A DNA stretch of 64,000 nucleotides from Elymus sibiricus (lineage: Eukaryota > Streptophyta > Magnoliopsida > Poales > Poaceae). Made by a program: the position numbers and the translations under genes. Below, one piece after another: positions 43,742 to 55,205 of the stretch. The DNA lies in assembly GCA_039707655.1 (NCBI GenBank), contig CM077674.1, positions 237,933,904-237,997,903 of the forward strand, read 5' to 3'. How positions within the stretch are numbered: position 1 is the first letter of the stretch; each line of letters begins with the position of its first letter. The notes beneath the pieces are model-generated. The model saw only the letters and a list, made by a program, of their open reading frames with translations. It did no database searches and was not told where the DNA came from.

Positions 43742-46700
43742 TATCGAGGCCGGATTTCGGGAACACAAAATCCCAGAAATTAACCCCTCGTGTCATCACC
43801 AGCCCAGGATTTCTGTTACTGGTGGACACGTCCTTGTTACAGATTACCAAGCTATTACAAGAATTGGTTACAAGACCATAAAGGTCTAATGATACAACAA
43901 TGATTCTGTTGGTGGATAACGGAATGACTCGTGGTTCTCCAACGTCGATGGGGCTCCACTCCCACAGGAACGGCTGACCTGGATAACTCCTATCCAGCGT
44001 GGCTGCTATCCTAGGCTCCGCATGGATGTCGTGGTGCTCCTTGTTGAAATCCTGACCTGGCCAAGTAAATAGCCAGGGACAAGCCTGTGAGTACGTTGTA
44101 ATGTACTCGCAAACATCATGAACAAAAGAAATGCCGAATGCAGCAGACAAAAATATATGATCATGATGAACAAAATTGTATGTGTGTATGCTCATGCTGG
44201 TCCATATTAAATGCATGCTGGCAGGAATTAAATCATGACCTGATAAACATCAACATGTGCAGAACAATGAGAAATATAGAGTGTTAGAGACACAGAAGGA
44301 AAGTTAATGGAGAATCAGGTGAGACAGGACCGCCCGAGAATCCAGAAGAAAATAAAAGAAACACCAATCAGGTGTCTAAAAGGAAATCTGGGCGAGACAG
44401 GACCGCCCAAGAATCCAAGCGACACCACGAGAGGTCTTGAAAAGAAATGCCAGTTGGGTATCAAGTGACACCACGGTCGGTCTTGAAAAGAAATGCCGAA
44501 CGGGTATCCACAAGAGAGTCAGGCGAGACAGTACCGCCCGAGAACTCGAGGGACGCCTCGTGAGGTCTTGAAAATAAAACTGAATGCCCGGGGTAGTCTA
44601 GCCAGCCCCTGAGACACTAAGAAAATAAAACAAGAGAAACAGGTTAATCCACAGTAATAATCATAATATCAATAATATCCATATCATCGATGATATTCAT
44701 GATAGTAATATCAGTAGTAGCAATGATAACCACAACCATAGTGCTTATAAAAATATTCATAATAGTCTTAGCGATGACAATAATATCTTGCAGAAATGAA
44801 TCATGCATCATTTAATTATTTTCTCCGGAGACCGACTCTAAGACCAACACTTGACCAACCCAGACTGTAGTCCTTAATCGCGGACACAGCTATTCGAATA
44901 GGTATAACTTTGCAGAGGGTGTACTCTTTACCCACAAGTAAAGGAATTCTTCAGTCAGCACCAAGATGCTGACTAATTCCCTTTACGGTCTTTGGGTTGA
45001 AACACACCTGACCAGCACACACCAGTTTAACTGTCCGGGTGCCAGGAATCACCCACAACATCTTTTCAGAAAAACTCTAAGACTGGGAAAACCAACGTTT
45101 CTGCATGGGATCACAATTCATACGCGCGGATTACAAGGGGTGCCACCCTCTCGGCTACATCTAGCCGAAAACACCCATGCCCCCTGACCCGATGACAGGA
45201 TTTAGTTCGGGGCCATGGAAACCCTCATCGTGGCCCTCTGTGTGGTGTGTACCTGGACAGGGGTTAACAACTTACTAAACCGTACCCTACCCGTGGCAGG
45301 GACATGTGGTAGCATGAAACAAGTATGGGGGTTACCGGAACAAGACTTGATCTATGGTCAGACTCAGGAGGTTAAGTTGTCTGCAGTGATTAACACAATC
45401 AAGTTTCACGGTAGTACCCAACAGGGTCACCACCTGACATGTCCCAACATGCCATTTCAGATCATTCTTGTCATCACGAGAATTCAGTCTCACGGTCACT
45501 CTCTCATGACCGGTTCTTTTCTGCCGTTAGTCCAAATCAACATAAGCATATGTGACATGAGGTGAATACCATGATCATTCATGCATCATGCATTAACGAA
45601 GATGAAAAATTCCCGAGTGATCATGCATGCATAACTAGTCATATGCAAAACTTAGCCATATGCAATTTCATTTAAATTCAACATAGGCATGATCCAAATA
45701 TTCTAGCAAAAACAACTATGCATCCACCATATCAAGAGTTCAAGATGCTTGCCTTGAGCATGAAGTGGTGCTGGTCACCTCAAAATTTTGCAAGAATTTA
45801 ACCTCTCTTCATTTCCTATTTTCAAAATGATTTGAATTAACCCATAATGCAAAAATAGTGCCAAAAAATGTTTCAAATATTTTTGAAATGATTTCTAAAA
45901 TAAACTAGAGGAAAAATGAAAAATAATGAAAAAGGAATCAAGTCATTTGGAGTTCATCTGATTTAGTTAGAGAATTTCTAAGCTGAGAATAAAACAAAGA
46001 AAAGGACCTTTTAACAAATCTTGTGGAAACAGAAGTTAAGAAAATGTTCACTTAATTTCCATAAATAGTGCAAGAGTTTAGAAATCTACAGAAATTTGAA
46101 TCAATGGTTTTGGATTTGTATTAGTGGCTGTGGAATTATTTTAGTTATGCTGGAAAAGAGAAAAAATAGAAAAGGAGGGGGGCTCACGCCCTGAGCGCTG
46201 TTTAATTTCTAGCGCTTACTGGGCCGGGCCCATAGCTACTATCACACAGGGGGAGAAAATGACCCACCGACAGGTGAGCCCCACCTGTCGGGTTCATCTG
46301 TTTCCCTTGCGCGCCTGGATCAGAGGTAGAGGCGGGGCTTCGGCGGTGATCGCCAGAGGTAGAAGGCACCTCCCGGGGATCTGAGCCCACCGTCGTGCTT
46401 AGTAGTGAGTGGTGGTTCGCCCGGTACCCTCCGTGGTGGCTGAGATGGACGGAGCTGCCGGCGGTGAGGTTCTCGGCGGACAGCGGCTACGGGAGAAAGG
46501 GGAACTTTGGCTACGGTTGATCTTAGGCAAGATTGAGTGGTGGAATGGGATCGTGGGGTCGAGAGAATGCTGATGGTGAAGAAAATGGAGCGGGGGAGGC
46601 TGTGCAGGCGTTGGAATCACCGAGGAGGTGGCGGCAGCTGTCTCGGCCGAAGGCGGGGAAGAAGGGGGGTCTTGGTCTGCTGTCTGCTCGGGGAGGTCTA

Positions 46701-48036
46701 CAGAGAGGAGGGAGATGATCCCGTGGGGTTGGGTGAGTTCAGGAGTGCTTTTTTATAGCAAGGGGAGGCGGTTCCCGTGGCTGCCTGAAGAAGACAATGG
46801 CGGCAGTGATCATTATGGCGAAGATGAGGTCGGTGGTGGGCGGTGGAGTGGTCGGCGGGGTCGGTGGAGCTTTGGATGAGGTCGGGCAGTTAGCAATTAA
46901 GAGGGGGGCGAGCTGGTGGGACGGAGCTGCTCGGGCGGTGCCATGCCCGAGCTGATGACTGCGGCGGCGATAGTGGTCAGCGTGGACGGCGCTAGGAAAT
47001 GCAGGAGGGTGTCGGTGAGGCTCTTGGATGATCAGTAGTCCCAGGGGAGAGCCTAGGTGATCGAGGGAGGCAACAGAGCAACGGCGCGAAGGCGAGGCCG
47101 AACCTGCCAAACGAGCACTCTGCTCGTGCTCTAGGCATGCACAAGAGTTGCTCAATGAAATGGCAGTGGGTCCTAGGGTGCTCTGATGGGCTTGAAACTT
47201 GGCAGGGTAGGGATCCTCTAGAAGGCAATGTTTATGGACATGCTGGTTGTCCATAGGATCAAGTGGCCTCTGAAATTTGAAGAAGTGCAACAATTCTGTC
47301 ATGAGCTAAAGGTCTTCGACAAAATGTTAGGGCATGCTAGAAGATTCTTCTGATGATGGAAATTGGTAGGATGGGGTCTCTTTAGTTGATAGTTATGGTG
47401 GTGGAGTTAGTTTGAGAAAAACAGAAACTTGTTAGTGCAAGTTTTAGAGGAATTCATTTCTGGACAGAAACTAGAGAGGGGTATTTGGTGGACTTTAGAA
47501 ATGCAAATGGATCTGATATATTGGACTTAAGGGTTTGGTTGGAAGGACAATGAGTGGGAAAAATTTCAGAGTTATTGGAGCATTAAAAATTAGGGTTGCA
47601 ATAGAAACTTAAAAATAGGCCAGAAATGAAAAGAGGGAGTTTCACTCAAAATTTTCAAAACACCATGCTGGGTTTTTGCATAAAAGTGATGTGTAGGCAT
47701 CACATGACCTCCCATAATTTTTGTGGAATTTTTAAAGAATTATTTAAAATGGTTGCAGTGCAACAGAAGCATTTCAAAGTTTGAAAATGCTACTAAAATA
47801 ATTATTCCGAGCAAAATTTTATTTTGCAATTATTTCTTACTGTTATTTAAAATAAAATGGAAATGATTCAAGAAATCTTCAAAGCCCACAATAATTTTCC
47901 AAAGTTTTCCATATGGAGGGAAGGATTTTGAAATCCAGAAACAAAAATGAATCAAAGACCAAAAATAAATTTTTAATTTTTAATTTTATCCAAAATTTTC
48001 TTAATAAAAATATGATTAGAATTTTGGGGTGTTACA
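43742..48036 (-). repeat. Element-E 5' LTR
   Basis: 4295 bp, colinear with 38667-42975. Its inner edge is TATCGAGG where the partner has TGTCGGGG. A TATA box on the minus strand lies at 46749-46758. Differences are a few per hundred bases where I compared. Confidence 0.93.
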
Positions 48037-49560
48037 AATGTGCACCCCACAGCTGTCATTGCCGCATTCCACATGAATGTGCGCAACAGGAAGATGCAGG
48101 AGAAGATGAACATCAAGTTTTTGAGGAACGTCAGTGAGTTGTACACGCTGGCGGACAAGTGTGCACATGCTGAAGATGGGAGGAGACTTCCCAGGGAGGA
48201 TGCTGGTGTTGAGGTTAACTCTAAGGACAACGATGCCGCCACCCCGAAGAGAAAAGGCCGAAGGCGCAACAGAAAGCACAAGGGCAAAGCAGTGATGGCC
48301 GTCAATGGCTCTGGTGAGATCGCCAAGAAACCTAAGGTAGACAGCCCCGGCAAGGAAGACGCCACATGCGCTGATTGCCGGGAGACTGCGGCAGGAGAGA
48401 AAACCGGCAAGACCGACAGGCCAAATTACAAGATCCACCGCACTAAGGGCCATGATCTCCAGGAGTGCCGGATAGTTGAGCAGCTTGCCGAGAAGCAGAA
48501 AGCTGAGTATGAGAGGTGCGACAAGGAGAAGGGCCAGCACAGTGCTGGAGGGTCCGACAAGAAGGGTCGTGGTGGCCGGGGAAATCGCCACGGCAAGGCC
48601 AAACAGCAGAAGGAGAAACCTGCTCGAGGTCGCGACAAGAAAGAAGACAATGATGATGATGATGAGGATGAGGACGAGGATGAAGATGAGTCCGGTGATC
48701 AAGAGTTCCAGAAGGCGATAGATGTCATGTGCATTGATGGGGGTGCGTCCCTGCACTCCTCTCACCGCCAGCTCAAACAGTGGGCGCGTGAGGTTAACAC
48801 GACAGAGCCGGCAGCAGGTGCCCAAAAACCTTTGAAGTGGTCTCGCACGCCCATCATTTTTGATGCTAAGGATCACCCTGATCGCGTAACTGCGGTCGGG
48901 TGCTTGCCATTGTTGGTCTCGCCAACAATCTGCAACCTGAAAGTCATGAAAATGTTGGTTGACGGCGAGGCCGGCCTAAACTTGATTTCACCTGATGTGA
49001 TCAAGAAGCTGTAGATTCCTGACGGAGACCTTGAGAAAACGGGAACGTTTCAAGGGGTCAATCCGGGAAGAAGCCAACCCAAAGGAAAGATCACCTTGCC
49101 GGTGATGTTTGGCGGGGAACTAAACTACCGAACTTAGAAGATCGTGTTTGATGTGGTCAAGCTCCCCTTGACGTACAACGGATTCTGGGTCGCCCGGCCC
49201 TGGCAAAGTTCATGGCAGCATCACACTATGCTTACAACACGCTCAAGATGCCAGGGGTGATGGGTATCATCACCGTCCCCTCAGATAAGAAGGATGTAAT
49301 GATTTGAATTGAGAAGTTGTACTTGGAAGCGGTTGCGGCCGCTGGCGCCAAAGTAGCGGATGCCGCCAAGGCACCCGCTCCCGCCAAGAAAAAGAAGAAA
49401 GAGAGTGGCAAAGCCTCCGGCAAAGCTTTCGAGAAGCGCGCCTCTTCGGAGTGCTGCGCACCCATCGAGGATGTGCCAGAGAGTTGCAACAGTCCAGCCA
49501 AGAGGCCAAAAGCTATTGCACCAGCAAGCCCCTCCCGGCAGTACTCCTAGTAGCTGCTAG
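48037..49560 (+). pseudogene. gag: Gypsy-D gag 3' part and protease
   Basis: The frame 48040-49014 continues gag with AFHMNVRNRKMQEKM, ELYTLADKCAHAEDGRR and a long lysine-rich tract. A decayed zinc knuckle (IHRTKGHDLQECR, first Cys replaced) follows, then an acidic D/E run (about 48650-48690). The protease has MLVDGEAGLNLISPDVI, with Glu where Gly is usual after the catalytic Asp-Gly. Stops at about 49012, 49135 and 49305 break the rest. A K/A-rich tail follows to 49560. No RT follows. Confidence 0.85.
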
Positions 49561-50374
49561 CAAAAAATTGTTGGGTGCAACATCGCTGTCGTCGGTGAGC
49601 AGCAGTTCTCCATGGTTTCTGTAGTCGAGACAAGCGCTCCTGCACCAGAACAGACACCCTTGGTCTCTGTCGTCGAGCCACAAGCTCCAACGTGGGCGGG
49701 AGGGGAGGTTCTGTTCGTAAGGCATTCTTGCCGGGCCTACCGGCAACCACCCCTTGTTTCTTCTGTACAAGTTTTGTCAGCAGACATATGATCCTTTGTA
49801 TGAAACTGGGGGAAGGCCTTATGTGCAGTGAATAAAGATTCCTTGCCGTTATTTTCTCTTCTTTCTTTTCCTCAAAATATTGAAGGTTCCTTGCGTACAA
49901 GTTTACCGGGGGGGAACGACGGTGAAGACACCCGACAAATGACAGGCGTCCAAAGTAATTGCAGCGATAAGAAGTACAGCAAAGAAAAGATAAGTTGCCG
50001 GATAACATTGAGATTTTTGTTGTAAATTCTTTGTTGTAGTCAGGTGTGTCCCTTGGATGATGCCTGTCTTTGTATGTGAAAACCTGCACGCGTAGGAACC
50101 TTGTCGTGAATGGCTGTGCCCTTGTTTCGTTTCGAGTCCGCTTAACAACTTAAGTGGCCACGCTGGATCGGCAAGGACAAAGCTTGCCGGAGGCGCCTTC
50201 TCTGGCAAGCTGCTATGGGCCCCGCCCCTCAAAGCGCTCACGGTGAAGAGACATGCGCCGGCAAGCTATCCCAGGAAGCATAGGGTGAAGAAAACATACA
50301 AAGGCACAGTCAAACAAGGGAAACGACCATACACTCCAGCACAGAAAAATATCTAATTTTCATTAAAGATCATT
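49561..50374 (+). other. Gypsy-D interior after protease, no gene recognised
   Basis: 49561-49790 may be a decayed tail of the gag-pro frame. 49800-50374 has GGGGGAAGGCC, 'CTTGCCGG' phrases and AT-rich parts. The end (about 50340-50400) would be the 3' tail of the antisense unit. No RT or integrase motif. Confidence 0.5.
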
Positions 50375-51330
50375 CTAATAACATTTTATGGCTGCTTCCC
50401 GCCAGGGTTTACATCGGGTGGCATGAAGCAAAGAAAGCCGAGGGGGTGGGCGCCGCAACTGGGACATCAGAAAGCTCCTGAAGGCCCGCCAGACCAAGGT
50501 GTCGGTGTCCGCCAAGGCAGCTCCCGGAGAACCATGAGACGAATGCGTCGGTGCCATCGTAGTACGAATTCCTCTACGGCACCGTCGACTTTGGGACGAG
50601 GGCAAAGGGAGTGCCTAGGCCGGAGCCCTGACTTGCTCCTGGTAGGCCAGATGATGGTGTTATCGGCGAGTTAGTCAGAGCCCGAGCACTACGCCTTGGC
50701 ACAGGGGAGGCCGTTGCCGCTGTACTCCTCGTCGCTGTCGCTCGAGGAGGCGGTGTCGCTGCCACTGTTGCTCAAGCTCTTGGCGCAACATCCTAAGCGA
50801 GCCTGCGAAGCTCTGAAGAACTTCATAGAGACCATGTCTGCCTCCACCAGCTTGAAGAGGAGGACGTGCCCTGTCCCTAAGCTGTGCACGCGGGTGAAGG
50901 ACTTCCATCCTTGCCTAAGGTACATAGTGCCATTGGCGGAGATGTCGATGGGGGCCTAGATGGCTCCATTGGAGCAGCCTCTCACGCGCAGCCACATGCC
51001 ATGCGGGTGGTCTCCCTCGATCACCGCAGAGAAGGGACGCGGTAACTACAGTGAGCGCCGCGTCTGGTGGCGCAGCTCGACGAGGAATTCCAGCCCCGTG
51101 TCCCTGACATGCCCTTCCACCGGCGGAGGAGAGGCCGGGGGAGACGCGACGATAGCCCCGCCACGGCCACCTCGCCCATGAGGCCTACCCCTCTCGCGGT
51201 CTCGCCCAACAGCACCGCCACGAGCACCAGAGCCAAGCTCTGCGGCTGTGGCCGGGGGAGGAACGTGGCCCCGGGGGGAAGCCCGCACAGCAGAGGCAGA
51301 AGCCCTTGCTTGGCTCTTGCCCCTAGCCAT
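50375..51330 (-). pseudogene. B3 DNA-binding-domain-like gene copy, antisense inside Gypsy-D
   Basis: ATG at 51330 (MARGKSQAR). About 80 residues of A/G/R/P-rich N-terminus are followed by a B3-like domain at about 51090-50830. It begins GLEFLVELRHQTRRSL, then has LPRPFSAVIEGDHP, MWLRVRGCSNGAI, the hallmark MYLRQGWKSFTRVHSL and VLLFKLVEADMVSMKFF. A serine/acidic tail (SSSDSDEEYSG) follows. TAG codons at 51046-51048 and 50956-50958 (the second where Trp is usual in B3) and a stop near 50688 inactivate it. A TATA box sits at 51432-51438. B3 proteins are plant nuclear transcription factors. I infer a transduplicated host gene with its promoter. The call rests on motif recognition, not a search. 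Confidence 0.7.
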
Positions 51331-51431
51331 GGGGGGCTGCGGACCTTAGGAGAAGAGCAGAGGCAAAGCCAAGGAGACGACGAGGAAGATTGGGGTGGGG
51401 GATGAGTGAGCATCGCCCTCCATGGCCCCTC

Positions 51432-51438
51432 TTTATAG
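51432..51438 (-). promoter_or_regulatory. TATA box of the antisense B3-like unit
   Basis: The minus strand reads CTATAAA, about 100 bp upstream of ATG 51330. It is independent of the Gypsy-D LTR promoters. Confidence 0.55.
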
Positions 51439-51834
51439 GAGGAGCTCAGGGGCTGGCTCCTCATGACCCCTGGCAACCGCCCGGCTCCACCACTCTGTTG
51501 TCCTGCTCCTCTGTAGGCGCACTACCGCCACGACTGCCCGCCTCCACCAATCTGCGTGCAGTGCACCTTTCGTGTAGCCCGGCTCCTCCGCGCCTGTCCA
51601 AATCACCGTTCACGCCACGCCATGCATGCGGCGCGTGTGGCGAAGAGGCGTAGGAGAGGAACGACCCGTGAGTAAAAGCATCAATTACTCCCACAACCCG
51701 CATTAAACGCGCATCGTGGGCGGGCGCGAGAAAAACAACTGCCCCAAGAGTTACAGCAGAAAATTCCTGCCGCGTGTTTGCGCATTGTTCGGGACTAGCC
51801 CAACAACGCTTCAGACGCGCGTATGGCCCAGTCT
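51439..51834. other. Gypsy-D interior between the B3-like unit and the PPT
   Basis: GC-rich and C-rich on the plus strand, without a recognised gene. It may include the upstream region of the antisense unit and the element's 3' interior. Confidence 0.45.
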
Positions 51835-51844
51835 CGGGGGCTCC
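51835..51844 (+). promoter_or_regulatory. Gypsy-D polypurine tract
   Basis: CGGGGGCTCC touches the 3' LTR start TGTCAGTG at 51845. Confidence 0.7.
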
Positions 51845-52713
51845 TGTCAGTGTATAGAACATGGGGTATTCTATACCCCTGACTTATGCGCAGACAATAA
51901 TAGCCTCCTCGGCAACAAGGGCTCATCGGGACCATCAACAAACAAGACACACACCAAGACTGTGAAGAAGAGTTCTCAACAAGTCATCGAGAAGAGCTAC
52001 TGGAGGGGCAAGGCTACACTTGCCGGCAAGGCACCAGACCTCACCCGGTAAGTGTTCGCCCGCCAAGCCCACGCCCGACAGATCCGCGCCCACCACTCCA
52101 CCACGGCAACAGACGCGCGTCCCATCCATGAGGTGTCGAGCGGGCAGGCGTGGCAAAAGGACTTCTCGGGGCACGTGGCAGCACCCCCGGCGCCCCATGC
52201 AGATCATCGACACCCGTCCAGGAGGCGTGTCAAGCAAATAAGAGGTAGCTGGGCCGCCGGCCCAGCTAGCGCATGCAAGACCTGCCGGGGTTCACCATAG
52301 TGTGACACCTAACGGCGCATTTATTACCTTTGTCCTGCTCCGGCAGAGTTAGGTATGATAGCATTGTAGCTATCTAATCGACATGCAAATATCTGTTTTG
52401 CCATTGTGGTTACCCCTTGAGCTATAAAAGGAGGACCAGGGCAACCATTAGAGGGATTCGACACTTTGCTATCCTACATGCGTAGCTGCCCTCTTAGCCA
52501 GTCTGGCCGGCAAGAGGTGCTCCTTGTATTCGAGCTCATACACCATAATTCCCCAAAGTAGGAGTAGGGTTTTACGCTTCTCAGTGGCCCGAACCTGGGT
52601 AAATATCTCCCCTCGTGCAAGTTATGGACTCTGCTCTCTGTGCATAGCATGCTCCCCTGACCTAACAGCAAAGGGGCATCATGGCCCCAGAGATGGCCAA
52701 TCGAGCACCGGCA
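51845..52713 (+). repeat. Gypsy-D 3' LTR
   Basis: Partner of 36298-37165, with intact TATAAAAG at 52423-52430. It ends AGCACCGGCA and then passes into host DNA. Confidence 0.92.
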
Positions 52714-54532
52714 GCCGCCCTGCCGGAGCCTCTTCGCCGACGATGTCGTCCACCACAACAGCTCGATGTCCCTCATCCACCGCACCTGATGAGGATCCAT
52801 CGTCTATCTTGTGATCCCGCTGGTTCAGCCGACCTGTCCTCCACCTCCAAGGTGCTGCTTCGACGTTCCTCCCCACCGGAACTGCATCACCCTCATCGAC
52901 TCCGCGGATGAAGGCGAGGCCTACTCGCCGCCCCCAAAGAGGTTCTCCACTCATCACCACATCTTCTCCTTGTTTTGACCTCATGCGGCTACCGGTGCTC
53001 GACCCTGATCCTCCATGGCGCCATTCCATCGATGGAGGCATTGCTGGCCACTTCCTCCATGGCATATCTGCCCCATGGCGTGTCTCCCTCGGCGGCGGCC
53101 ACAACAGCAGGAGTTGCTGCTACTACTCTGGCTCTCGCTCACGCTGCTGTTCTGCTCTTGCTCTCGGTTGCGCCACTGCTCTTCTCTTGCTCTTGTAAGT
53201 ACTGCTACTCTGCTCTTGCTCTTGCTCTTGCTCACGCTGCTGCTCCCGGTGCTGTTGCTGCTGCATGAGCTGCTGCTCCGGCTGCTCTCTGCTAGTGTGT
53301 TCCCTGCTCGAACGGGTGCTGATTTAGATCACTGCTTCTCTGCTACTAGTGCTCGAGCCTAAACTACCAGTGCAGTGCTTCTCTGCTACTAGTGCGACTA
53401 GTTTCGACAGTAAAATTCTGTTTCGTCAGTAAAATTCAGTTTCGACAGTAAAATTCAGTTTTGACAATTATGTTCAGAGTCAACAGTTTTTACATCATCT
53501 GTTGGAGTGGCCGCCGCGCGGCTGATGTATTTTACATCTAGCATTTTTTGTGATGTATTTTACATCATATATTCTACAATGCTATTAGAATCCCACTTTA
53601 GACTACCCTTGTCTATCTTGTCCTGCTTCAGCCTCACCATCATACACCTCACCGGAGCTGCTCCAACGACGGAACCGTCCATCACAGCCGAGCAGGACCA
53701 ACCATCCATCATAGCCAGGAAAGACCCTCTGTGCCATCTTCAGACTCCTAAGAACTCCTTCCCCGCCTCCGACACCCATGTCAGCTAAAGCATCCTCAGC
53801 GACCCACCCAATGATGCTGAGGTCGACATGGCTTCGCCTAAGAGGTTGTACACTCGTCGCATTGCTTTTTTACTCTATGTTCCAGTCGATCCCTAAGGGC
53901 TCCCTTGGTTCAAAGAAGTGGCAAATAGAAAGAAATGGAGGGTGGTCTCAAAGTTAACAAGGAAAAAATAAATGCTCTTTTGAACCCCAATTTGAATTTT
54001 TTTTGCAAGATAGCCATTACCTCATAATCATGTGCACCACATATGCTCACAAATTTTAGATTACAACAGAACATTTACTATTACTGAATTGTTTGGGGAT
54101 TTTCAGAGATATAGTTTTTGTTTCTGTGTGTTGGAGATGTGCATGTGTAGATGGGCCTGGGAGCTGAGCTAGTTGGCTGGGTCCAAAATAATAGTAGTAC
54201 AAAAACATTTTTCGAGGGCAGGGTTCAGCCTATTGAAGACTACCTACTAGAATCGCAACTTGTTCAAAGAAAACATTAAGGCAAACATAGGAATCGGACA
54301 GTTTCTTGTGCTACTACTATTCATGCATTTGGTTAGAAGGAATGGAGCAAACAAAAACTGGAGGAACTTTTTTCATTTGGTGTCTATTTCAAAGAAAAAA
54401 ATGTAGGAATTTTGATATCCTTTTGAACCTATTTTTCAGATTCCTATGCATGAAGAACAAGTCTAAGTGCATTAGTGGCATAATAAGATTCTAATTTTAC
54501 ATTTTCATGTGGTTCCACTTTAATTTGACCAT
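52714..54532. other. host stretch right of Gypsy-D, gene-like but no intact gene
   Basis: 52719-53050 is C-rich with exon-like composition and continues the C-rich host at 35990-36297 once Gypsy-D is removed. 53100-53300 is CTG/CTCTTG-rich low complexity. 53400-53470 has a short repeat. 53480-53580 has a palindromic 'GATGTATTTTACATC' phrase occurring twice. 53897-54480 starts 'GGGCTCCCTTGGTTCAAAG' and later has 'CCTTTTGAACC', which could be a decayed Harbinger-type MITE. No frame deserves a gene call. Confidence 0.45.
53398..53470. repeat. short tandem repeat, about 19 bp, 3-4 units
   Basis: Units of 'TTTCGACAGTAAAATTCAG', three clear and one decayed. Confidence 0.8.
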
Positions 54533-54559
54533 CACTGGTGCAACAACGTCCTATACAAA

Positions 54560-55205
54560 CGGTTTTTAGCCCCTTTCCGTGATAGAGTTTTAAACCGTCG
54601 CCCGGTCAATGTGTGCGATAGGGGGTCCATCCCACACGACCCAGAAATCGTATGCGATCGGGCGTAGAATGCATACGTTTTGCATAACTAAGCGTATGTG
54701 ATGCCCACATCTATCCCACACGCTCCATCCTTGTTAGTCGTGTGGGATGGCATTACCATCACACGTGCTATTCTGTGGTGCACCGTTTGCGATTTGCTCT
54801 GCATCAGAAACTGTTCATGATTGTAAAGCATGTATGATAAGGACACTATGACACACATTCATTTTTCCTGAACCGTATGCAATATATAATTAAAAATATA
54901 AATTAACCATCGTACGAGTGTCGGATGTGTTTAAGAGACATCCGATCTTCGTATGAGTGTCGGATGAAATAACTATCGCACACGCTATTCTGTGGTGCAA
55001 TGTTTATGATACGTACGACATCAGAAGCAATTCATGATTGTAAAGTGTGTATGATAAGGATACTATCACACACATTTAGTTTCTTTGCACCGTTTGTGAT
55101 ATTGTCTGATATCACACACGCTTTCTCTCTGTGAAACATGTCAGATTATGAGGTATATCACACACGGTGTGCTTTACAGACCGTGTGTGGCGTAATGATC
55201 TGCAG
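54560..55205. repeat. CACTA-2 subterminal repeats
   Basis: Two copies of a roughly 110-bp block about 228 bp apart (54742-54860 and 54970-55081), both with 'CACACG(T)GCTATTCTGTGGTGCA', 'TTCATGATTGTAAAG' and 'GTATGATAAGGA'. Many CACACACG-type direct and inverted short units surround them. Confidence 0.8.

Larger units (their letters stand above)
38667..48036 (-). mobile_element. Element-E: LTR retrotransposon with giant LTRs and a 766-bp interior
   Basis: LTRs of 4309 and 4295 bp (38667-42975, 43742-48036) enclose only 766 bp (42976-43741). A perfect AATGT target-site duplication (38662-38666, 48037-48041) fixes both edges. In element orientation the LTR starts TGTAACACCCC. The PBS (minus strand of 43725-43737, an iMet-type TAGTATCAGAGCC) and the PPT (42976-42990) are both present, so this is an intact retrotransposon layout without gag or pol. 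It fits the LARD category (large retrotransposon derivative), but its interior is shorter than the roughly 3.5 kb I recall for described Triticeae LARDs. Confidence 0.93.
36298..52713 (+). mobile_element. Gypsy-D: LTR retrotransposon with gag-protease, no pol, and an antisense B3-like unit
   Basis: LTRs at 36298-37165 and 51845-52713 (868 and 869 bp). They are flanked by GCCGA (36293-36297) and GCCGC (52714-52718), a four-of-five target-site match. The interior is 5.3 kb once Element-E (38667-48036) is removed. It holds gag and protease in sense, then an antisense gene-like unit (50375-51438) and a PPT (51835-51844). No RT, RNase H or integrase motif is visible in any frame, so the element looks non-autonomous. 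Confidence 0.88.

Noticed and set aside
53897..54480. Possible Harbinger-type MITE ('CTCCCTTGGTTCAAAG' and 'CCTTTTGAACC')
   Set aside because: The inverted ends are too short and imperfect, and no 3-bp target duplication could be fixed; mentioned only in the host-region entry.
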